NCBI GenBank assembly: GCA_045107135.1
Contig: JASFZI010000083.1
Coordinates: 1 to 8,688 of the forward strand
From: UBA6164 sp045107135
GTDB lineage: Bacteria > Patescibacteriota > Gracilibacteria > BD1-5 > UBA6164
DNA: 8,688 nt
Reading direction: 5' to 3'
The notes beneath the pieces are model-generated. The model did no database searches, had not been told where the DNA came from, and worked only from the letters and a program-made list of their open reading frames with translations. Positions within the stretch are counted from its first letter, which is position 1; every line of letters starts with the position of its first letter. Below are positions 1 through 6,141 of the stretch, in pieces. Both the position numbers and the translations under genes were made by a program.

Positions 1-1
1 A

Positions 2-34
2 TTAGCAGGTCTACTAACATACTTTATTAAATAA
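2..34 (+). CDS. C-terminal scrap of an upstream reading frame, probably the same gene as 66-785
   Basis: From base 2 an open frame reads LAGLLTYFIK and stops at TAA 32-34. The composition is hydrophobic. The next frame (open from 18) continues with a hydrophobic segment starting NNSYIVIG. Removing one A from the AAA run at 29-31 fuses the two as LAGLLTYFINNSYIVIG, which looks like one continuous membrane segment. The most economical reading is therefore a single gene interrupted by a one-base insertion, either a real mutation or a sequencing or assembly error in an A run. The alternative is the true end of a separate upstream gene, with a new gene starting at ATG 66. The piece is too short to identify. 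Confidence 0.4.
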   Translation, partial: LAGLLTYFIK

Positions 35-65
35 TTCTTATATAGTTATAGGTATTGCCATCTGA

Positions 66-785
66 ATGGTTTTATTTATAGTTTATCTTATTTTATATAT
101 TCCTATATTGCTTTGATTAATAAAAAGTATTAAGCAAGCATCTGAATGAGATAATGTAACAGTTATAAAAAACATAAAATATTGATTTTCAAGATTAACC
201 AGTTCATTTAAAACTTATTGGTATATCTTTTCCTATGTTGCATTAATTCCAGCAAGTATATTTATACTTGGTTGAATATTTTTTAATGCTTGATATTATT
301 TTTCAAATGATCTATTTATACAAATTTGAAGTGTGTTGATGGTATTATGATGAATATTGTTTATGTTTTTTGCATTATATAGATGAGTAAAAGCAAAATT
401 TTCTATTTATTCTGCTGTAAATCATGATAGTTTTAAAAAAGATGATTTTTTAAATTCTATAAATATTACTACAAACAATTGGTTTAGAATTGTTTGAAAT
501 TTTTTGCTTTTATGAATTATTATTTTTCTTTTTTGATTATTTGCTTGATGATTATTTAAAATATTTTATTATAATTGAATTGATTATACATCAATTAAAT
601 CAATTGAAGATATTATGAATATAGTTTCTCAGTTTTCTGTTTGATCACATTTGATTTCAGGTTTTATAAATAATATAATAAACACAATTTGAAGTGTTTT
701 TGTAATAATATTTACGTATTTATTTTTTCTTAGATTAAAAAATGAATCTAACAGTATATATAAAACTTGAAAAATTGAATTATAA
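66..785 (+). CDS. Multi-pass integral membrane protein, probably 5'-truncated by a frameshift
   Basis: I do not recognise this family. In table 25 the frame from the first in-frame ATG gives 239 residues ending at TAA 783-785. It contains 18 TGA glycine codons in this span by hand count, including two TGA-TGA pairs. About five hydrophobic stretches are visible: one at the very start (MVLFIVYLILYIPILLGL), one after YWY (IFSYVALIPASIFILGGIFF), one near LMVLGGILFMFFALYRG, one near NFLLLGIIIFLFGLFAGG, and one at the end (SVFVIIFTYLFFLRL). Between helices 3 and 4 lies a polar loop with SAVNHDSFKKDDF. No catalytic motif is seen. The frame is open upstream to base 18 and the residues there (SYIVIGIAIG) continue the first helix, so ATG 66 sits inside a likely membrane segment and is probably not the native start. 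The gene is followed by the inverted repeat at 802-854 and is probably not co-transcribed with dprA. Confidence 0.6.
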
Positions 786-801
786 AAAAATTAAACTTGC
801 T

Positions 802-854
802 AAAAATACTTAAGTATATATATTGTATATAATATTATTACTTAAGTATTTTTT
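802..854 (+). terminator. 15-bp inverted repeat with T-tract directly before the dprA start
   Basis: AAAAATACTTAAGTA at 802-816 is perfectly complementary to TACTTAAGTATTTTT at 839-853, with a 22-base AT-only-but-one loop. The right arm ends in a run of six T (849-854) that touches the dprA ATG at 855. This is the form of an intrinsic terminator for the membrane protein gene upstream. Each arm also contains the same 10-bp perfect palindrome, TACTTAAGTA (807-816 and 839-848), with centres 32 bp apart, so a paired operator is a real alternative. A TATAAT at 828-833 lies between the two palindromes and could be the -10 of dprA, giving a leader of roughly 15 bases. Confidence 0.6.
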
Positions 855-1931
855 ATGGGAGAAAAATTGTATCTTGCAATGTTGCATAAAATTTGATTAG
901 GGCACAAAAAACTTCATTTGGCTTTTAAGTCAAATATTAATTATAAGGAATTTTATGAAAAATTATCTTTTAATAATCTTAAATTACTTTGATTTAACTC
1001 AAAACAGATTGAATATATTCTTGAAAATAAAGAAAAATACAAATTATCAAATTTAGAAAAAAAATTAAATTATAGGGACGTGAAAATTATTACAATTAAT
1101 GATAAACTTTACCCTGATTTATTAAAACAAATACACAATGTCCCTTTTTTATTTTATCTTAGATGAACAATTGATAATTCTCCAAAATTAGCAGTTGTTT
1201 GAGCTAGAAAAATAACTTCTTATTGAAAAAACTCAATTGAAAAAATTGTTTGAAATGTGTCAAATTATTTTACGATAGTATCTGGTTGAGCTGCATGATG
1301 TGACACTGCAGGCCATATTTCTGCTCTTAATGCCTGAAATAAAACTATTTCTATTATATGAACTTGAATTGATATTGATTACCCAACAGGGAATAGAAAA
1401 CTATATTATGATATAGTTAAAAGTTGATGATGAATAATATCAATATTTCCAGTGTGAGAAGTATGAAATCCATATAATTTTCCTGTAAGAAATGAAATAG
1501 TTGCTTGATTATCTGTAGGGGTTTTAATTATTGAAGCACAAAAAAAATCTTGAACGTTAATTACTTCAAATTTAGCGTTAGACTTATGAAAAGATTTATT
1601 TGCTATTCCTGGTGATATAAATAAAGCAAATAGTGTATGATGTAATATGTTAATTAGAAGATGAATGGCAAAATTAGTTACATCTTCAGATGATATTTTA
1701 GTTGAATATAATATTTGAAATTCATGAATATCTAAAAATGACAAAAAAATAAAATTTGCTGATAAAATAGAAGAAGAAATTTATAATATTTTAATTTTAG
1801 AAAGTAAAACTATTGATGAATTGATATATGAAATTGGTTTAGATATTGCAACTATAAATTTTAAATTAAGTATGATGGAAATAAATAATTTAATAAAAAA
1901 ATGACTTTGATGAAAATATGAAGTATTTTAA
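855..1931 (+). CDS. dprA: DNA-processing protein DprA (Smf)
   Basis: DprA is a cytoplasmic protein that binds incoming single-stranded DNA during natural transformation, protects it and loads RecA. Translated with TGA as Gly it has 358 residues, a usual family length. Visible in order: an N-terminal helical region (about 1-65); the Rossmann-fold DprA core (about 70-285) with VVGARK (Gly116), VSGGAAGCDTAGH (from about 142), GTGIDIDYP, the FPVRNEIVAG loop (Arg212) and SGTLITSNLALDLGKDLFAIPG; and a C-terminal winged-helix region (about 300-355) ending in GKYEVF. Twenty-six of its 34 glycines are TGA, including three consecutive TGA codons at 1425-1433. ATG 855 is the first start after the hairpin; there is no Shine-Dalgarno sequence. 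The TPR gene follows after 67 bases and may share its transcript. In many bacteria dprA lies directly before topA; here topA is 4 kb away. The identification is firm. Confidence 0.96.
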
Positions 1932-1965
1932 GTTGATTAATATAAAAAAAGTCCTAAAATATATT

Positions 1966-2002
1966 CCATAAATTTAATTTTTTTTACTAATAAATTTTAT
2001 GG
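1966..2002 (+). promoter_or_regulatory. Hairpin that covers the start codon of the TPR gene
   Basis: CCATAAATTTA at 1966-1976 can pair with TAAATTTTATGG at 1991-2002, leaving one bulged T. The seven outermost pairs (CCATAAA with TTTATGG) include the whole ATG at 1999-2001. In an mRNA running on from dprA this would hide the start codon. There is no T-tract directly after it, so it is not a standard terminator. It could be a translational brake or chance pairing in very AT-rich DNA. This is a prediction from base pairing only. Confidence 0.35.
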
Positions 2003-2847
2003 AAAATCTTTTTTTTATAAAAATTGAGATATTTATTTTTATATCTTCATTTTTATATATTATATACTATTTATCAATAAGATTATATCCTACGTATTTT
2101 AAGGTTAAAAAAAATACTAAATCAAGAAATATACCTGCTGAAAAAACTACTTTAAATAAAGTGCATTTAAATAGTAAGAATAAAGATACTAATTCAATAA
2201 AAAAGACAAAAACTAAGGTTTCTGAAGAAGATAAACAGAAAATTGCTGATATACTAAAGAGGGTAAAGGTAAATTCTTGAAAATGATATTTTGATACAGC
2301 TAGGAACTTAATTGTAGAATGATTGAGTTTAGATAAGCGTAATAGAGAATTAAATTTAGAATTAGCTTCTATTTATGAAAAGGAGCATAATTATATTAAT
2401 GCCGAGTACATATACAAGGATCTACTTGAAGTTTTAAAATTAGATTTTGAGGTAATGAAAAAACTCTGATATATTTTTGCTATGCAAAATAAATTAAAAG
2501 AATCATTAAAAATATATGAACAAATTCATAATAAAAAACAGTCTGATGATGAAGTAATTGATCTTCTTTCAGAATTAACATATAATATGAAGACTTATAA
2601 AAAAGCATTAAAATATGTTAATCTTTTTCTTGTATGAAAACCAAGAAATGTAGATAAGTTATTTATGAAGGCAAAAACATTAAGAGAACTGTGAAGAGTT
2701 GAAGAATCAAAAATAGCTTATAGAAGAATTCTAGATCTTCAACCTTATAATACTAGAGCAAAAGAAAGTATCGCAAAAATAAAAGCAAAGGAAATATCTA
2801 AAGAAAAGTCAAAAGATAAATCAAAAGACAAACAAAAAAATAAATAA
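1999..2847 (+). CDS. Membrane-anchored tetratricopeptide (TPR) repeat protein
   Basis: The 282-residue product has one N-terminal hydrophobic segment (about 5-28, rich in I, F and Y), then a basic low-complexity linker rich in Lys, Asn and Thr (about 34-93). A helical repeat region (about 94-265) has TPR-like spacing: LELASIYEKEHNYINAEYIY, LGYIFAMQNKLKESLKIYEQ, YKKALKYVNLFL, and AKTLRELGRVEESKIAYRRI followed by LDLQPYNTRAKE. It ends in a Lys/Ser/Asp-rich tail. TPRs are protein-binding scaffolds, so the likely role is holding a partner at the cytoplasmic face; the partner is unknown. With TGA read as stop the protein would end at residue 93; the repeats appear only when the TGA at 2278 and four or five later ones are Gly. 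It lies 67 bases after dprA on the same strand, and its start codon sits in a potential hairpin. The TPR class is fairly sure; the function is not known. Confidence 0.85.
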
Positions 2848-2906
2848 TTTATTAATATTGTTTTTAACAATTTATAATTTACAAGTTTTCAACACAACTA
2901 CTTATT

Positions 2907-2949
2907 AACATAAAAGTGTACAGTTTGTATTTACTTTTATGTTTTTTTT
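2907..2949 (+). terminator. Rho-independent terminator after the TPR gene
   Basis: AACATAAAAGT at 2907-2917 pairs perfectly with ACTTTTATGTT at 2933-2943, with a 15-base loop, and the right arm runs into eight T (2942-2949). It lies 60 bases past the TPR stop and 43 bases before dnaB, so it should end the dprA-TPR transcript. A weaker hairpin, ATTGTT with AACAAT (2857-2871), lies just upstream. The rest of the 2848-2991 gap is featureless AT-rich DNA that must hold the dnaB promoter, which I cannot place with confidence. Confidence 0.7.
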
Positions 2950-2991
2950 AATAGTCTATTTTAAATTTTATTATTAATTATTATTTAATAA

Positions 2992-4329
2992 ATGTTAAAA
3001 GTTCCTCCACATTCACAAGAAGCAGAACAATCTGTTATTTGAAGTATCTTAATAGATAAAGATTGTTTTCTTACTATTTGAGATATGCTTAAGGCAGAAG
3101 ATTTTTATAACGATGTAAATACAACTATATTTAAGGTTATTTTTGATTTATATAAACTAAATAAACCAATTGATTTAATTACTGTAAAGGAAAAATTAGA
3201 TGACAAAAAGATGCTTGATAAAATATGATGAATGACTTATTTGGCAGAATTGACTGAAATAGTCCCAACTACAGCTAATATTTTTGAATACGCTCAAATA
3301 GTTAAAAATAAGTCAGTATTAAGGTGATTATTAAAATGTTGAAATGAAATTATTTCTTATTGATATGATGAAGATCAACCAATTAATGATTTATTAGAAA
3401 AAACAGAAAAATCAGTTTTTAACGTTACTCAAGTTTTTATTCAAAACAAATTAACACATATCAATGATATATTAACTCAAAGATATGAGGAATTTGCAGA
3501 AATTCATGAAAATCCTGAATTGATTAAATCGCATAGATTACAATTATGATTTAAAAATTTAGATAATAAATCGTGATGATTGAAATGATGAGATGTGGTA
3601 ATATTAGCTGCTAGACCATCAATGTGAAAAACAGCTTTTGCTTTAAATATAGCTCAGAATGTTTGATTTAATTGAAAAAATGTTGCTATTTTTTCTTTAG
3701 AAATGAGTAAAGAGCAATTAACTGATAGAATGATTGCTTCAGCTATGGAAATAGATAGTTGGAAACTTGCAAAATGAGAGCTTGAAGATAGTGAATTTGC
3801 AAAAATATGAGAAGCTATGGAAAGACTTTCAAATGCAAATATTTATATTGACGATTCAGCTGGATGAAGCTTAACTGATTTGAAATCAAAATGTAGAAGA
3901 CTTAAGATAGAATCATGATTAGATTTGATAGTAATAGATTATATACAATTAATGAGTAATTGAAATTCTCTTAATAGAGTACAGGAAATATCTGAAATAT
4001 CTAGATGAATTAAATCTCTAGCAAGAGAATTAAATGTTCCAATAATTGCTCTATCACAATTATCAAGAGCTGTAGAACAAAGACCTGACAAGAGACCTAT
4101 TATGTCTGATTTAAGAGAGTCTGGTTCTATTGAACAAGATGCAGATATGATTTTGATGATATATAGAGAAGAATATTATGATGAATTTACAGAAAAAAAA
4201 TGAATTACAGAAATTTTTATGAGAAAAAACAGAAATTGACCAATATGAAATATTGAACTATTTTTTAATAAAAATAATCAAAAATTCCATGAAATAGAAA
4301 GAAATGTTAATATTCCAGAAGCATTTTAA
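2992..4329 (+). CDS. dnaB: Replicative DNA helicase DnaB
   Basis: DnaB is the hexameric, ATP-driven helicase that unwinds DNA ahead of the replication fork and binds primase. The 445 residues match the usual length. The N-terminal domain begins with the typical PPHSQEAEQSVIGSILID (from about 5), and the linker helix region lies around 150-180. The RecA-like motor follows: SGGLKGGD, the Walker A motif ARPSMGKTAF with Gly212-Lys213-Thr214, SLEMS with Glu237, the Walker B LDLIVIDYIQLM with Asp316, IALSQLSRAVEQRP, and SDLRESGSIEQDAD; near the end RKNRNGPIGNIELFF is the usual arginine-finger region. By hand count 24 of 26 glycines are TGA, including the catalytic Walker A Gly at 3625-3627, which is strong proof of the code. 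ATG 2992 gives the expected N-terminus. There is no Shine-Dalgarno sequence. The gene converges with dus and ends inside their shared hairpin. I see no intein. Confidence 0.97.
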
Positions 4330-4365
4330 TAAGAAAAGAAGACTTTTTAGTCTTCTTTTCTTATT
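4328..4365. terminator. Perfect 17-bp hairpin shared by the convergent dnaB and dus genes
   Basis: AATAAGAAAAGAAGACT (4328-4344) is perfectly complementary to AGTCTTCTTTTCTTATT (4349-4365), with a four-base loop (T4 on plus, A4 on minus). It should act in both directions. The last two bases of the dnaB stop codon form the base of the stem, and the dus stop (4347-4349) lies at the loop, so the stem also encodes the last five dus residues (IRKED). One arm is nearly all purine and the other nearly all pyrimidine. There is no separate T-tract after either end; the pyrimidine-rich 3' arm may replace it. Confidence 0.75.
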
Positions 4366-5345
4366 TCTCCTAATCCTGGTCTTTTACCTAAATTATTTTT
4401 AAAATTTTCTCTTATCTCATTTATTACATTTTTAGTATTTTCATAGCTTTCTGTTGTTACTAATCTTTTCCTGAAGGCTTTTGCTCATGGAAAGCTTTTT
4501 AAATATTGGACTAGATGTTTTCTTATTTCTAGGCTACCTTTGTGTTCTCACTTAGTTTCTACTAATTTGAGTGCATGAAATTCCATTTGTGATAAAATAT
4601 CATCTAGAGTTGGATGTTGTTCTCATGGTAGAAAACACCAAGGATTTCAAAAACTTCACCTACCAATCATAAATCAATCAAGATTTTTAACTTTTTTCAT
4701 TCCATCATCATAGTTCATTATATCTCAATTACCTATAACTGGTATCTTTAAGTGTTTTTTTAGTTCATATATTGGCTCTAAATTAGCATATCATGTATAA
4801 GCCTGCTTAGTTGTTCTTCAGTGAACTGTTATCATACTTGCTCAAGCTTTTTCTAAACCTAAACAAAAATCTATTAAATTTTTGTCTCAATCAAAACCTA
4901 GTCTTGTTTTTACAGAAATTGGTAAATCTGTTGCTTCATTAATTGTTTTAACTATTTCAAATGCAGTTTCAATATTTATTAATAATCCACTTCAATGTCA
5001 GCTTCTTACAACTTTTTTTGCTGGACATCACATATTTATATCAATTCATGCAATATTATATTTAGGATTACTTATGATTTTTGCTGCTTTAGCGAACATT
5101 TCTGGATTTTTTCAAAAGATTTGTATAATTAATGGATTTTCGTTTTCTGTATGTGGTAAAACTGTATCTGCAAGTAATTTTGAATGAACGAGTCAATCTG
5201 CACTATAAAACTCTGAGATACATATTATTTCAGGTGCAATTCTTTTCATTGATTGTCTATATGCACTGTCTCAATATCAATCCATTGGTGCAAGTAAAAC
5301 TAATTTTCAATTTTTTTCTATTTGTTTTTTCCAAAAATCTTTCAT
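4347..5345 (-). CDS. dus: tRNA-dihydrouridine synthase (DusB-like)
   Basis: Dus enzymes are FMN-dependent and use NADPH to reduce specific uridines to dihydrouridine in the tRNA D-loop. Read on the minus strand with TGA as Gly, the product has 332 residues, normal for the family. The TIM-barrel motifs are complete: LAPMDGYGDSAYR near 18-30 (FMN site), NMGCPAKKVVRSGHGSGLL with the catalytic Cys107, SVKTRLGF, ITVHGRTTKQAYTGYA, PVIGNGDI, and MIGRGSFGNPW (phosphate binding). A C-terminal helical region (about 240-320) matches the tRNA-binding domain. Most glycines are TGA (TCA on the plus strand). ATG 5345-5343 starts just before the first barrel strand, as expected. The 3' end lies in the hairpin shared with dnaB. 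A plausible promoter is at 5368-5395. The exact subfamily (DusA, B or C) is inferred; the enzyme class is firm. Confidence 0.95.
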
Positions 5346-5367
5346 TTTTTTATTGTTAATTTTTCAG

Positions 5368-5395
5368 ATTATAATTATAAATAATTAAATAACAA
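5368..5395 (-). promoter_or_regulatory. Candidate sigma-70-type promoter of dus
   Basis: On the minus strand TTGTTA (5395-5390, four of six matches to TTGACA) is followed after 16 bases by a perfect TATAAT (5373-5368). A second TATAAT (5379-5374) lies directly before it. Transcription would begin near 5361, leaving a leader of about 16 bases, too short for a usual ribosome site plus spacing. The rest of the 144-base divergent gap (5346-5489) is AT-rich; a TATGAT at 5458-5463 might serve the plus-strand gene but has no good -35. Confidence 0.45.
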
Positions 5396-5489
5396 ATTCT
5401 TAGCATCTCTCAATAAATAATTTATATGAAATTATTATTTGTATTTTTATATATTAATATGATAGACTTATATTAAGTTTAATATTTAC

Positions 5490-6008
5490 ATGCATTCCAT
5501 GAACATAACTACTGTTTTTACGGAAAAAAGGGAGAATAGCATAAAATTGAAGAAATTATTAGGTTTACTATTAAAATATAAACCTTTATGATTAATTAAA
5601 TTATCAAATAATAATTTAACTAAGGAATTAATTGAATGATTAAAAAAATTACCCTGTGGTTTTGTTGTTTATTCAGAATGAGCTGATACTGAAAAAAAAT
5701 ATAATAATCTTGTTATAACATGAGAGCTTGATAACTCACTTATAGCTTGATTCGATTTTATGGTTTGTGATGATGAAATTACAAATTTAAATAACTATAT
5801 TGAATGAGGTGTTACTCCAATTATTATCAGAAATAATCATATGTCAGCAATCCTTAAGGAATTTAATCCTATCAAAAATAATTGAAATTCGTTTTTTTAT
5901 GATGAACTAAATGAGTGGTCAATATTTTATTCTATTGCAAGATATATGGAAAATTACAAGTTTCCTCATGATAATAAAAACTTAGTTAAAAATGTTATAA
6001 ATATTTAA
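5490..6008 (+). CDS. Uncharacterised 172-residue soluble protein
   Basis: I do not recognise this protein. It has no signal peptide or membrane segment. Visible are a basic N-terminal helix (about 13-31), LPCGFVVYSEG (54-64), LVITGELDNSLIAGFDFMVCDDEI (split over 74-97), YIEGGVTPIIIRNNH (103-117), LKEFNPIKNNGNSFFYDE (122-139) and NEWSIFYSIARYMENYKFP (141-159). The order of an acidic 'DFMVCDD', a 'GGVTPII' turn, an 'NGNSFFY' turn and a final helix is reminiscent of the C-terminal half of GT-B glycosyltransferases such as starch or glycogen synthase (G-x-P-I, then N-G-x-x-F). This is a weak resemblance and the nucleotide-sugar residues are not evident. Seven TGA glycines are needed to read through. 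ATG 5490 is the first start after a TAG at 5463; ATG 5499 is possible. It stands alone between the dus promoter region and a strong terminator. Confidence 0.75.
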
Positions 6009-6035
6009 TTTTATAACTAAATATAAATATTTTTC

Positions 6036-6080
6036 ATTAAAAAGTAGTTAGATTTTTCTAATTACTTTTTAATTTTTTTT
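6036..6080 (+). terminator. Rho-independent terminator before topA
   Basis: The arms at 6036-6052 and 6057-6073 form 17 pairs (one G-T wobble at 6047) around a TTTT loop, and T continues to 6080. It lies 28 bases past the stop of the 172-residue gene, which it should terminate. The stem is nearly all A-T, with strength coming from its length. Confidence 0.8.
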
Positions 6081-6106
6081 GACTTATTTTTTTATAATCA
6101 TATAAA
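6079..6106 (+). promoter_or_regulatory. Candidate topA promoter
   Basis: TTGACT (6079-6084, five of six to consensus) is followed after 16 bases by TATAAA (6101-6106). A perfect TATAAT also occurs at 6093-6098 but is only 8 bases from that -35. The -35 overlaps the T-tract of the preceding terminator. The predicted start of transcription is near 6113, with a leader of about 29 bases lacking a Shine-Dalgarno sequence. Confidence 0.5.
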
Positions 6107-6141
6107 TAACTCTAAATTAATTTTAATAAAAATATAAAAAT

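Noticed and set aside
1406..1744. Minus-strand open frame of 112 codons inside dprA
   Set aside because: It is antisense to the conserved core of dprA, has no family motif, and arises because TGA-rich sense DNA gives TCA on the other strand.
1999..2280. A 93-residue stand-alone membrane peptide
   Set aside because: It ends at a TGA that is sense in this genome; reading on gives a coherent TPR protein to 2847.
2848..2991. Possible small RNA or tRNA between the TPR gene and dnaB
   Set aside because: No cloverleaf or conserved RNA core is visible; only the terminator hairpin and AT-rich filler.
4882..5359. Two plus-strand open frames (4882-5187 and 5132-5359) opposite dus
   Set aside because: The minus strand encodes complete Dus motifs here; the plus frames have no recognisable domain and overlap each other.
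5840..5865. CCTTAAGG palindrome as another copy of the dprA palindrome
   Set aside because: It shares only the CTTAAG core, lies inside a coding region, and has no partner.
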